Positions 1 to 7,452 of a stretch of DNA of 64,000 nucleotides are shown piece after piece. How positions within the stretch are numbered: the first letter of the stretch is position 1; each line of letters opens with the position of its first letter. A program made the position numbers and the translations under genes. Source of the DNA: Kineosporia aurantiaca JCM 3230 (GTDB lineage Bacteria > Actinomycetota > Actinomycetes > Actinomycetales > Kineosporiaceae); contig JODP01000003.1 of the NCBI GenBank assembly GCA_000719025.1, positions 551,360 to 615,359 on the forward strand, given 5' to 3'. Below the pieces are notes generated by a model. That model did not search any database. It had not been told where the DNA came from and saw nothing but the letters and a program-made list of their open reading frames with translations.

Positions 1-2
1 AC

Positions 3-374
3 GCGCTGGCCCAGAACCTCCGGCTGTCGCACCGATTCGTGCTCTCCGCGCTGGCCGCGCTGCGCCTGGTCGGGCTGCTGACCCAGGAATGGCAGATGCT
101 GACCATGGCCCGGCGGGCCCGCGGGTACGGCCGCGGCCTGCGGCAGTTTCCCGGGCAGGTGTTCGCCCTGCTGGTGATCGCGATCCGGCGGGGCACCGTG
201 CTGGCCACGACGATGGAGGCGCGGGGGTTCGGCGTGGACGCACCGCGCACCTGGGCCCGGGTCTCCCACTTCGGCCGGGGCGATCTGCTCGTGGCCCTGG
301 GTGGTCTCGGCATAGCCGTCCTGGCCACCGCCGCCGGCCTGACCGCCGGAACCTGGAACCTCGTTCTCTCCTAA
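3..374 (+). CDS. ECF transporter T subunit (EcfT/CbiQ family), C-terminal part
   Basis: The reading frame is open from the left edge, so the N-terminus lies outside the window; about 123 residues remain. Two Ala-Arg-Gly motifs are visible (in MARRARGYG and in MEARGFG), about 40 residues apart. This is the hallmark of the EcfT coupling-helix region, which contacts the two ATPases. A final hydrophobic helix (LVALGGLGIAVLATAAGLTAG) precedes the stop. From family knowledge it would couple ATP hydrolysis to a vitamin- or metal-binding S component. The substrate cannot be inferred because the partner genes are upstream. The stop codon is followed directly by a 22-bp repeat array. Confidence 0.8.
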   Translation, partial: ALAQNLRLSHRFVLSALAALRLVGLLTQEWQMLTMARRARGYGRGLRQFPGQVFALLVIAIRRGTVLATTMEARGFGVDAPRTWARVSHFGRGDLLVALGGLGIAVLATAAGLTAGTWNLVLS

Positions 375-382
375 CCCACCTT

Positions 383-495
383 CCCCGTGATCATGGACTT
401 CCTCCCCCGTGATCATGGACTTTTCTCCCCGTGATCATGCAACTCCGCCCCGGTGATCATGCAGCTGCGCCCTCGTGATCATGCAGTTGTGCCCC
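383..495. repeat. 22-bp tandem repeat array with GTGATCATG core (5 copies)
   Basis: The core GTGATCATG occurs at 387, 409, 431, 453 and 475, exactly 22 bp apart. The flanks are semi-conserved: a C-rich tract before the core and GGACTT or GCAACT/GCAGCT/GCAGTT after it. The core contains the palindrome TGATCA. The array fills the gap between the convergent ends of the EcfT gene and the NuoF-like gene. The same repeat with the same period occurs at 32627-32701 and, inverted, inside a coding sequence at 37342-37372. Its function is unknown. No transposase or terminator structure is seen here. Confidence 0.85.
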
Positions 496-540
496 GGGGC
501 GGAACCGCATGATTACGAACGCCGGGGGCGGGCGCGAGGG

Positions 541-1797
541 TCAGACGTAGTGGCAGTAGCCGTCGACGTGGTTCTCGATCTCCGCGCCGAAGGTGTCGAG
601 CATCGAGCCGACCAGCCGGGCCGTGCCGTCCGGGTGGTTGCAGGCGCCGCGCCCGGTGACCAGGCCGGCCAGCTCCCGGATCCGGGCGGTCAGGTCGCCG
701 GACTCGCGGCGCGAGCGCACCCCGGGCAGCCGCTTGCAGGCACTGGCCAGGGCGGGCAGCCCGTTGGTGCACGGCCCGCAGCGCTTGGCCCGCTGCTGGG
801 CCAGATAGTCGACGATCTGCGCGGTGTAGGTCAGCGGGCAGTCCCCGGGCAGCATCGGCAGCAGCACCCCGGCGCCCAGCCGGGCGCCGAACCGGGCCAG
901 GTCCGCGCTGCTCAGGGTGCAGCTGGTGACCTGGTGCGGGGCCAGCCAGGTGCCGTGATAGCCGCCCAGCAGCAGTGGCCGGGCCGGGTCGTACCCGCAG
1001 AAGGTGAGCAGTTCACCCAGCGGGACGCCGTACGGGGCCTCCAGCACCAGGCCGCCCGGGCCGTCTGCGGCGATCGACAGCAGCCGGGTGCCGGGCTCGG
1101 CCGCGGTGCCCCACCGCGAGTAGACCTCGGCGCCCAGGTCGCTGACCGCGGCCAGGTGGGCCAGGGTCTCCGCATTGCAGAGCATGGTCGGGCGCCCGCG
1201 CAGCCCGGCGAAGGCCTCCGGCGTCTTGGCCGTGACCGGCAGGTTCTCCCGGCCGGAGAGCATTTCCAGTACCGCCCGGGCCTGACCTCCGACGAAACCG
1301 CCGCTGGTCACGTGCGTCTCGAAATGGACGGCCTTGCGCCCGCCCCGGCGCTCCCGGATCGCCACCCGGACCGCCTCGGCCACGTTCGGGCGCTCGCCCG
1401 GCACCGCGATGTGGACGTGCCCGATCTCCAGGGCCTCGGCCAGCAGCTGGGCGCCGTCCAGGACCAGGTGCGGCGCGGTCAGCATCAGGCTGCTGTCCTT
1501 GGCACTGGCCGGCTCGCCCTCCGAGCAGTTCACCACCAGCTCCCGCTTGCGGCCGGACTCCACTGCCGACTGCAGCTTGCGGGCGAACGGGAACGCCGCG
1601 CCCCCGCGCCCGGTCAGGCCGATCTTCCAGCTCCGCTCGATGAGTTGCTCGACGGTGGCCCGGGCCGGCTCGTTCCACAGCCGGCGGTGCTCGTGCAGCC
1701 CGGGGTTGGCGCCCGGCCCGACCCCGCGCAGCAGCAACGGGCCGTCCAGCACCGAGACCTCGCCGTGGAAACCGGCTTCCAGCACCTGGTGGCTCAT
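541..1797 (-). CDS. NuoF-like flavoprotein (FMN/NADH-binding, SLBB and Fe-S regions)
   Basis: 418 aa. The start is an ATG at 1797 with GGAG about 12 nt upstream, overlapping the heme-protein gene by 4 bp. The glycine-rich GRGGAAFP resembles the FMN-binding GRGGAGFP of complex I NuoF and is followed by VVNCSEGEP. An SLBB-like segment (VPLGELLTFCGY) comes next. The C-terminal Fe-S region reads RCGPCTNG, then a Cys 11 residues on, then GACNH. This differs from the canonical NuoF CGxCxPCR, in which the third Cys sits three residues after the second. The protein probably oxidises NAD(P)H or reduced ferredoxin and passes electrons to the adjacent membrane heme protein. It is the last gene of a minus-strand operon and is not part of a nuo cluster. 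Confidence 0.8.
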   Translation of the reverse strand: MSHQVLEAGFHGEVSVLDGPLLLRGVGPGANPGLHEHRRLWNEPARATVEQLIERSWKIGLTGRGGAAFPFARKLQSAVESGRKRELVVNCSEGEPASAKDSSLMLTAPHLVLDGAQLLAEALEIGHVHIAVPGERPNVAEAVRVAIRERRGGRKAVHFETHVTSGGFVGGQARAVLEMLSGRENLPVTAKTPEAFAGLRGRPTMLCNAETLAHLAAVSDLGAEVYSRWGTAAEPGTRLLSIAADGPGGLVLEAPYGVPLGELLTFCGYDPARPLLLGGYHGTWLAPHQVTSCTLSSADLARFGARLGAGVLLPMLPGDCPLTYTAQIVDYLAQQRAKRCGPCTNGLPALASACKRLPGVRSRRESGDLTARIRELAGLVTGRGACNHPDGTARLVGSMLDTFGAEIENHVDGYCHYV

Positions 1798-2420
1798 CGC
1801 GCGCGTTCTCCTGCTCTCACCCGGCGCCGGCTGCCGGCCGGGGACCGGCGTTCCATCCGCCGCTCCGCCCCGAGCGTGCCCAGCCGGATCGCCAGGGCTC
1901 CGGCGACCGCCCCGACACAGAGCACGCTGACGGCGATCGACCAGGTCTCGCGGCTGTCCGTGCCGATCTCGAAGCCGTGCACCAGACCGGCGCCCCAGCC
2001 CAGGTACGAGGTCAGGTGGATGGTCCGCCAGGTGCGCGAGCCGAACCGGGTGCGGGACAGCCCGGTCAGCACCGTGATGATGATGAAGTCGGTGGCCAGC
2101 GTGCCCAGCCCGAGCCACAGCGGGTCGTAGCTGCCGACGAACGGGATGATCGCGTCCCACCAGTGGATGCTCACGAAGCTGTCGACGATCGCCATCGCCG
2201 CGTGCGCGATCAGCAGGGCCACCGACAGCAGCGAGATGTTGCGGTGCAGGCGCTGGGTGACGAACCGGGGCCAGATCGCCGAGGAGGCCCGGACCGTGGA
2301 GAGCACCCCGAGCACCACCGACAGGGTCATCAGGACCAGCAGGATGACCCCGGTCCCGCGGTTCAGGAACCAGAGCAGCCGATCGTCCTGAAAGGCCTCG
2401 GTGAAGAACTCAAGGCTCAT
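1794..2420 (-). CDS. ferric-reductase-like / cytochrome b-type transmembrane protein
   Basis: 208 aa. The chosen ATG (MSLEFF) overlaps the end of apbE by 4 bp. About five or six hydrophobic helices are visible. Histidines sit in adjacent helices (QRLHRN, LLIAHAAMAI, RTIHLTSYLGW, GLVHGFEIG) in the spacing expected of a di-heme ferric-reductase-like membrane domain. The C-terminus is a short basic tail, and no cytosolic FAD/NAD domain is attached. The NuoF-like protein encoded immediately downstream could therefore supply electrons. Likely role: transmembrane electron transfer to an outer acceptor. The acceptor itself is not identified. Confidence 0.75.
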   Translation of the reverse strand: MSLEFFTEAFQDDRLLWFLNRGTGVILLVLMTLSVVLGVLSTVRASSAIWPRFVTQRLHRNISLLSVALLIAHAAMAIVDSFVSIHWWDAIIPFVGSYDPLWLGLGTLATDFIIITVLTGLSRTRFGSRTWRTIHLTSYLGWGAGLVHGFEIGTDSRETWSIAVSVLCVGAVAGALAIRLGTLGAERRMERRSPAGSRRRVRAGERAR

Positions 2421-3490
2421 GGAACCTGTTCCAGAGCCGGGACGGTGGAGCTCGGGTCGGCCTCCGGCCAGCCCGCCACCCGGTGCACCGTGCCGTCGGC
2501 GGCGACCAGCCGGGCCGCCACGTCCTCGTGCTCCAGCCAGGCCACCGCCCCGCTGCCCCGGACGATCGAGGAGGTGCTGATCGCGTTCGCCTCGACGCAG
2601 GAGCAGCCGCTGGCGGTGACCGTGCGGAAGGTCGCGTCCACCGGGCGGCCGGTGCGCGGGTCGAGCAGGTGGTGCACGTCGGTCGGGGCCCCGTCGTTCC
2701 ACCAGCGCCGGGCCAGCACCGAGGAGGTGGCCAGGCCGCCCTCGTGGATCACCACGATCTCGGTTCCGTTCTCAGCCACTGGGGGCACCTCCCGGCCCCC
2801 TGGGGGCCGGGGGACCTCCGGCAGCTCGGTGACCGAGACCCGCCACGGATGGGTGCCGGGAGCGGTGTCCGGCTGCAGGCCGACCGCGACATCGCCGCCC
2901 AGGCTGATCACCAGGTCGGTGCCGACCTCGGCGGGCACGGTCTCGGCGATCAGGTCGGCGGCGAACGCCTTTCCGGTCGCGCCGAGGTCGAGAGAGACGT
3001 CGTCCGGCACCCGCACTGCACCCTGCGGGTCGATCTCGATCTCCCGCCAGGCGCCGTTGCGGGCCGGCCGGGGGCCGCGGGCCGGGTCGCCGGAGACCAG
3101 ACCGGGAGTGACCGTGGAGTCCAGAACCTGGCCGGTGGCGACCGATCGGCGCAGCTGGTCGATGTCCCGGTCGTAACCGAGGGCGAGCAACTGGCGGCCC
3201 AGGGTCGGGTCGACCAGGCCGTCGGTCAGGTCGGCGGCCCAGACCGCGGCCGACAGCGCCCGGCACAGCAGCGGCGAGACGCCGACCCACTGTCCGGCCA
3301 CCCGGTTGGCCCGGCTCAGGTCGGAGTCGGTGCGGAACCGGCTGGCGGCCCGGTCGATGTCGGCCAGGATCCGCTCGCAGGCGGCCCGGGCGGCGCCGAG
3401 GCGATCCGCGTCCGCCACCACCAGCGCGGCATAACTGCCGAGCGCGTTCCAGCGGGCGGTGCCGTAGCGGACGGCCGTCGACGCGGTCAT
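2417..3490 (-). CDS. apbE: FAD:protein FMN transferase (ApbE family)
   Basis: 357 aa, normal for ApbE. Features include SRFRTDSDLSRANR, the DLTDGLVDPTLG region, the LDLGATGKAFAADL motif and ISLGGDVAVG. A C-terminal HHLLDPRTGRPVD segment is followed by TVTASGCSCVEANAISTSSIV. The family transfers FMN from FAD to a Thr of extracytoplasmic proteins, using Mg2+. No lipobox or clear signal peptide is visible. The gene overlaps its neighbours by 4 bp (ATGA) on both sides, so it is translationally coupled in the redox operon. The usual FMN-acceptor domain protein is not encoded in this operon. Confidence 0.9.
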   Translation of the reverse strand: MTASTAVRYGTARWNALGSYAALVVADADRLGAARAACERILADIDRAASRFRTDSDLSRANRVAGQWVGVSPLLCRALSAAVWAADLTDGLVDPTLGRQLLALGYDRDIDQLRRSVATGQVLDSTVTPGLVSGDPARGPRPARNGAWREIEIDPQGAVRVPDDVSLDLGATGKAFAADLIAETVPAEVGTDLVISLGGDVAVGLQPDTAPGTHPWRVSVTELPEVPRPPGGREVPPVAENGTEIVVIHEGGLATSSVLARRWWNDGAPTDVHHLLDPRTGRPVDATFRTVTASGCSCVEANAISTSSIVRGSGAVAWLEHEDVAARLVAADGTVHRVAGWPEADPSSTVPALEQVP

Positions 3491-4041
3491 CAGGAGGCGC
3501 TCGTGGGGACGGCCGGGGGCGTCGTGGTCGTCGCGGGCGCGCTGGTCGTTGTGGTGGTCGTCGCCGTGGTGGTGGTCGGCTTCGGCTTCGTGGTCGACGT
3601 CTTGGTGGTGGCCTTGGGGGTCGTGGTCGCCGGGGTGGTCTTGCCCGGCGAGGTGGCGGCGGTGGAACTGGGGACGCTGGTGCTGCCCCCGGCGCCGGCG
3701 CTGGTGCCGGTCGTCCCGGCCGCGGTGGTGACCTTGACCTTCTTCTTTTTCTTCTTGACCGGCCCGGCCGTCTTGCGGTGTTTGGGCTTGCCGGTCGGCT
3801 GCACAGTCGGCGTGGCCGACTGCGCCTGCTCGGTCGGCGCCGCCGCGGCCACCTTCTTCGCCGCATCCTGGTCGCGGGTCTGGGACGCGGCCAGCGCGGT
3901 GGTGCCGCCGACGGCGACCAGGGTGATGGCGGCGACGGCGCCGGTCAGGGTGCCGGCGACCCGAAGGCCGCGGTCTCGATCGTCAGGGCTCACGGAACGC
4001 ACTCGGACACTGTGTGGGGAGTCAGGTGAAGCGCCGATCAT
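3490..4041 (-). CDS. Thr/Lys-rich membrane-anchored secreted protein, unknown function
   Basis: 183 aa. The start ATG has GAGG about 8 nt upstream. A hydrophobic segment (residues about 28-52, VAGTLTGAVAAITLVAVGGTTALA) acts as signal or anchor. The rest is low complexity: a KKKKKKVKV cluster followed by long Thr/Ala/Ser/Pro runs to the C-terminus. It overlaps apbE by 4 bp. In related loci this position is often occupied by an FMN-binding protein, but no such domain is seen here. It may be a cell-wall-spanning linker or an extremely degenerate acceptor. I do not recognise a family. Confidence 0.65.
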   Translation of the reverse strand: MIGASPDSPHSVRVRSVSPDDRDRGLRVAGTLTGAVAAITLVAVGGTTALAASQTRDQDAAKKVAAAAPTEQAQSATPTVQPTGKPKHRKTAGPVKKKKKKVKVTTAAGTTGTSAGAGGSTSVPSSTAATSPGKTTPATTTPKATTKTSTTKPKPTTTTATTTTTTSAPATTTTPPAVPTSAS

Positions 4042-4135
4042 TCAATCCTCAAATGAACCTCAACCAGCGAAGAATCCGCAGGTGAGCGTACGCGTCTGAT
4101 AACGGAACGCTAACCTTGCGGCCGATCGGGGCGGC

Positions 4136-5518
4136 TCAGCCCGAACCGATCCCGGCAAGCTTGCGGATCCGCCGGCCCAGACCGCCGCCGGCCGAGGTGC
4201 GCCGCTGCCGCATCCGCTCCCGGGTCCGGGTCTCGGCCGGGCTGAGCACCACCTGCACCTTGGCGCCCCCGAGCCGCGAGCGGCCCAGTTCCAGCCGGCC
4301 GCCGGAGGCGATCGCCGCGCGCCGGACGATATCCAGACCGAGGCCGGAGGAACCGGCGTTGCTGTGCCCGCGGGCCACCACGTCGGCGCCGGGCAACCCC
4401 GGGCCGCCGTCCTGCACCGCGAGCACGATCTCGTGGGCGGCGTTGGTGTTCACCGTGACCTCGAGCGGCACACCCTCCTCGGTGTGCGCGAACACGTTGT
4501 CGATCAGCACGTCGACCACGTCGGTGAGCTCCACCGCGTCGATCCGGGCCCAGGTCGGCCGGCTCGGCAGCCAGGTGCGCAGCGACCGGCCCTGCTCGTC
4601 GGCCAGCGCCGACCAGAACGCCACCCGCTCCCCGACCAGCGCGGCCACGTCACAACGGGAGGCGACGTTCGGCCGGACCGGGCGCCGGGCGTCCTGCACC
4701 ACGGCGTTCACCGTGCGCTCGAGGGTGGCCACGTGCTCCTCGATCCGCTGGGCCAGCTCCGGATCGGCGATGCTCTCCACGTCCAGCCGCAGCGCGGTGA
4801 CCGGGGTCCGCAGCCGGTGCGAAAGGTCGGCCACGGACTCGCGTTCGGAGATCAGCAGCTGCTCGATCCGGGCCGAGAGCCGGTTCAGCGCCCCGGCCAT
4901 GGCCACCACCTCGGGCGGTCCGTGCTCGGGGCTGCGGATGTCCAGCCGGCCGTCGCGGATCGAGTCGGCCGCGGCGGCCAGGTCCTTGATCGGGTCGCTG
5001 AGCCGGCGGGCCAGGGTGTCGGCCGCGCCGACCGACAGGCCGAGCAGGAGGGTGCCCAGCGCGGCCAGGATCAGGCTGGCCCGGTTCACCCCGCGGTGCA
5101 GCTCGCCCCCGGTGACCTCGACCCGCACCACGAAGGTGTCGTTGCTGGTGCCGGTACTGGTCGGGGCCGGGGCCCAGACCACGGCGTGGCCGTCGGCCCG
5201 GGTGGTGAACGCCTGGCCGTCCGCGGCCTTGGCGAAGTCCGAGTCCTTCTTGGCCGGCGCGCCCAGCACCTCACCGTCGGGCAGGAAGATCGTGACGGTG
5301 CCGAGCGGGTCGTCGTCCTTGACCCGGCCCAGTTCGGCCCGGGCCGCGGACTCGCCGCCCTGACCGACGATCTGGGCCAGGTTCGTGGTGTCGGCGGTGA
5401 CCGTGGCCAGCGTGCGTTCCTCGGCCAGGGAACGCAGCAGCAGGGTGAGCGGGATCAGGAAGGCGAGCACCACCGCGGAGGTGGTCGCCGCCACCAGCAG
5501 GGTGAGGCGCCAGCGCAT
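4136..5518 (-). CDS. sensor histidine kinase (HAMP, HisKA, HATPase)
   Basis: 460 aa. TM1 is at about residues 8-29, an extracytoplasmic region at about 30-145, and TM2 at about 148-166. A HAMP domain follows (RRLSDPIKDLAAAADSIRDGRLD). The phospho-acceptor is His234 in DLSHRLRTPV. ATP-binding boxes are visible as DVLIDNVFAHT (N), VQDGGPGLPG (G1) and SSGLGLDIV (G2). The gene follows the response regulator with a 15-bp gap, so they form one unit. It lies upstream of the redox operon in the same orientation, which suggests but does not prove that this pair controls it. The signal is unknown. Confidence 0.93.
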   Translation of the reverse strand: MRWRLTLLVAATTSAVVLAFLIPLTLLLRSLAEERTLATVTADTTNLAQIVGQGGESAARAELGRVKDDDPLGTVTIFLPDGEVLGAPAKKDSDFAKAADGQAFTTRADGHAVVWAPAPTSTGTSNDTFVVRVEVTGGELHRGVNRASLILAALGTLLLGLSVGAADTLARRLSDPIKDLAAAADSIRDGRLDIRSPEHGPPEVVAMAGALNRLSARIEQLLISERESVADLSHRLRTPVTALRLDVESIADPELAQRIEEHVATLERTVNAVVQDARRPVRPNVASRCDVAALVGERVAFWSALADEQGRSLRTWLPSRPTWARIDAVELTDVVDVLIDNVFAHTEEGVPLEVTVNTNAAHEIVLAVQDGGPGLPGADVVARGHSNAGSSGLGLDIVRRAAIASGGRLELGRSRLGGAKVQVVLSPAETRTRERMRQRRTSAGGGLGRRIRKLAGIGSG

Positions 5519-5533
5519 GGTCGGATTCGAACC

Positions 5534-6220
5534 TCAGTCGGTACCGGGCGCGACCAGGCGGATACCCACGCCGCGGGTGCTGTGCAGGTAGCGCGGTTCG
5601 GCCGCGGACTCGCCGAGCTTGCGGCGCAGCCAGGACAGGTGCACGTCGATGGTGCGGTCGCCGCCGCCGTAGGGCTGCTGCCAGACCTCGGCCAGCAGCT
5701 CGCGCTTGCTGACCACCTCACCGGCCCGCTGGGCCAGGGCCAGCAGCAGGTCGAACTCCTTGCGGGAGAGCTCCAGCGGGTCGCCGTCCAGGGTGGCCAC
5801 CCGGGTCCGGGCGTCCAGCGCCAGGCCGCCGACGGTGAGCGGGCCCTCGGTCTTCTGCGGACCGCCGCGGCGCAGTACCGCGCGGATCCGGGCGTCCAGG
5901 TGGTCGGCGCCGAAGGGCTTGGTGACGAAGTCGTCGGCCCCCGCGTCCAGGGCCCGGACCGCGTCCGTGTCCTCGTCCCGCGCGGTCACCACGATCACCG
6001 GGACCTCGCTCACCGCACGCAGCATCGTCAGCACCTGGATACCGTCGACGTCGGGCAGACCGAGGTCGAGCAGGACCACGTCCGGCCGATCGTCGATCAC
6101 CGACTGCAGACCCGGAAGACCTCCCGGCTGCCATTGCACTGCGTGACCGCGATCGGTCAGAGCTCTGGAGAGAGCCGCGCGGATCCCCGCGTCGTCCTCA
6201 ATGATCAGAATGACCGCCAC
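5534..6220 (-). CDS. OmpR-family response regulator
   Basis: 228 aa. The start is a GTG (VAVILIIEDD), chosen because the receiver fold begins here; the frame stays open upstream to 6346 but that part is not receiver-like. The receiver has the acidic pair EDD at 8-10, phospho-acceptor Asp52 in VVLLDLGLPD, and Lys in FVTKPFGADHL. The winged-helix C-terminus shows LELSRKEFDLLLALAQRAGEVVSKRELLAEVW and the GDRTIDVHLSWLRRKLGE recognition region. It is the cognate partner of the downstream kinase. A 17-bp palindrome lies about 35 bp upstream. Confidence 0.93.
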   Translation of the reverse strand: MAVILIIEDDAGIRAALSRALTDRGHAVQWQPGGLPGLQSVIDDRPDVVLLDLGLPDVDGIQVLTMLRAVSEVPVIVVTARDEDTDAVRALDAGADDFVTKPFGADHLDARIRAVLRRGGPQKTEGPLTVGGLALDARTRVATLDGDPLELSRKEFDLLLALAQRAGEVVSKRELLAEVWQQPYGGGDRTIDVHLSWLRRKLGESAAEPRYLHSTRGVGIRLVAPGTD

Positions 6221-6252
6221 GTGCGCGACGGTACCGGCTGATGCACCCTTCG

Positions 6253-6269
6253 GGACATTCTGAATGTCC
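6253..6269. promoter_or_regulatory. perfect 8-bp-arm palindrome between divergent genes
   Basis: GGACATTC-T-GAATGTCC is a perfect inverted repeat in the about 100-bp gap between the response regulator (minus) and the secreted protein gene (plus). Position and symmetry fit an operator for a dimeric regulator, possibly autoregulation by the adjacent response regulator. OmpR-type sites are, however, more often direct repeats. Confidence 0.4.
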
Positions 6270-6320
6270 GGATCTCCACCCGTCCGGCTCAACGTTAGGG
6301 TGTCCGAGGAGGTGATTTGG

Positions 6321-7298
6321 GTGAAACGCCGGATCGTCGGCAGCATGCTCGCCTGGCTCGCCGCGGTCGCGACGGTTGCCGGAATCGCCTCGATCGCGAT
6401 CGGGGCGGCCGGGCGTCAGGTGCGCCCGCAGCTCCTCGCGTCTTCGTCACCCCTCGCAGTCCCGCCGGCTGTCCAGTCCACCCCTGTCACTGTGGGTGGC
6501 ACCTCGAGCTACGGCGAAGCGTCCACCGAAGTCCCCGCCACGGGTGGTCCGGGGCCGGCCGGTCCGGTCGGCGACAACGGTTCCCCGGTGCTCCACGAGC
6601 GGGCCGTCCGTGCTGCTGGTGGGCGCGTCCACGCCCGCTGCACGGGCCGGCAGGTGGCCGGCTACGCCCTTCCGGACGACGGCTGGCAGGCCCGGATCTC
6701 GGCCACCGCCCGGCGTCGGCTGGAGGTCGTGTTCTCCTTCGGCACCGATCGAGCCGTGCTGGTCACGGCCGTGTGCGAGGCCGGCGGACCGACCTTCCGG
6801 CAGAGCGATCTGGACCCGCGACACCCGATTCGCAGGGTGCCGGTCCCGACAGCCGGGACACCCACCCCGAGTGTGACGCAAATCTCTCCCACACCGACGT
6901 CGTCCACCACCGCCCCAGGTCCCACCAAGACCGGCAAACCGACCCCTTCGGGCACTCCTTCTTCCCCCACCCCGACCGGTTACCCGTCCTCGACGACCGC
7001 GCCCCCGGCGTCCATCGCCACCTCGACCACCTCTTCCTCGGCGACCTCTTCGGCAGAAGAAGCCCCGCAGGAATCGCCGTCGGCCTCCCGCACAACCTCC
7101 CGCCGCTCCGGTGCGGATTCCGGCGATCTCGCGGGAGACGACTCGGCAGTGTCCGAGCAGTGCCCGATCGGGCCGACGCCGACAGTTCCCAGCGCCACGC
7201 CGAGCGACAGTGCGAGTGCAGCAACCGGGCTCGGGCTCGATGGAGAAACCGCCTGCGAGGCGGAGGAACCCGAGGACGGGCCGCTCCTCGGCATGTAG
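6321..7298 (+). CDS. secreted or anchored Ser/Thr/Pro-rich protein, unknown function
   Basis: 325 aa from the GTG at 6321, which has an excellent ribosome site (GAGGAGGTGAT, 6306-6316). N-terminal residues 1-30 form a basic start plus hydrophobic segment (VKRRIVGSMLAWLAAVATVAGIASIAIGAAG), a signal or anchor. A compact central domain (about residues 90-180) carries two cysteines (in HARCTGRQ and TAVCEAGG) that could form a disulphide. The C-terminal half is low-complexity PTPS/TTS-rich and ends in an acidic tail. No family recognised. It is divergent from the two-component system, with a palindrome between them. Confidence 0.75.
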   Translation: MKRRIVGSMLAWLAAVATVAGIASIAIGAAGRQVRPQLLASSSPLAVPPAVQSTPVTVGGTSSYGEASTEVPATGGPGPAGPVGDNGSPVLHERAVRAAGGRVHARCTGRQVAGYALPDDGWQARISATARRRLEVVFSFGTDRAVLVTAVCEAGGPTFRQSDLDPRHPIRRVPVPTAGTPTPSVTQISPTPTSSTTAPGPTKTGKPTPSGTPSSPTPTGYPSSTTAPPASIATSTTSSSATSSAEEAPQESPSASRTTSRRSGADSGDLAGDDSAVSEQCPIGPTPTVPSATPSDSASAATGLGLDGETACEAEEPEDGPLLGM

Positions 7299-7342
7299 CC
7301 AGATTTCTTCGCCACCATGGGAACACCGGCGGGTGGTCGAGA

Positions 7343-7363
7343 GTTGAGCCAGGCAGACTCAAG
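7343..7363. promoter_or_regulatory. HAIR operator 1 upstream of dnaK (HspR site)
   Basis: GTTGAGC-N7-ACTCAAG closely matches the HspR-associated inverted repeat CTTGAGT-N7-ACTCAAG, with two mismatches in the left arm. It lies 90 bp upstream of the dnaK start. hspR is the fourth gene of the same operon, giving autogenous repression. Confidence 0.85.
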
Positions 7364-7405
7364 TTAGATCAGCCCCGAGTTGACTACCTCGGGCAACTGC
7401 ATCAA

Positions 7406-7426
7406 CCTGAGTGGGGGCCACTCAGC
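7406..7426. promoter_or_regulatory. HAIR-like operator 2 upstream of dnaK
   Basis: CCTGAGT-N7-ACTCAGC keeps the spacing and the inner GAGT/ACTC core of the HAIR element. It sits 63 bp 3' of operator 1 (start to start), that is six helical turns away, and 27 bp before the dnaK start. Confidence 0.65.
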
Positions 7427-7452
7427 TCTTACATCGAAGGGAACCAAACATC

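Noticed and set aside
383..495. 22-bp array as a CRISPR
   Set aside because: The whole unit is semi-conserved and tandem, with no unique spacers of 30 bp or more and no cas genes in the window.
475..2130. 551-codon plus-strand frame across the redox operon
   Set aside because: The translation is compositionally biased without a domain, and the minus-strand genes have conserved motifs and coupled overlaps.
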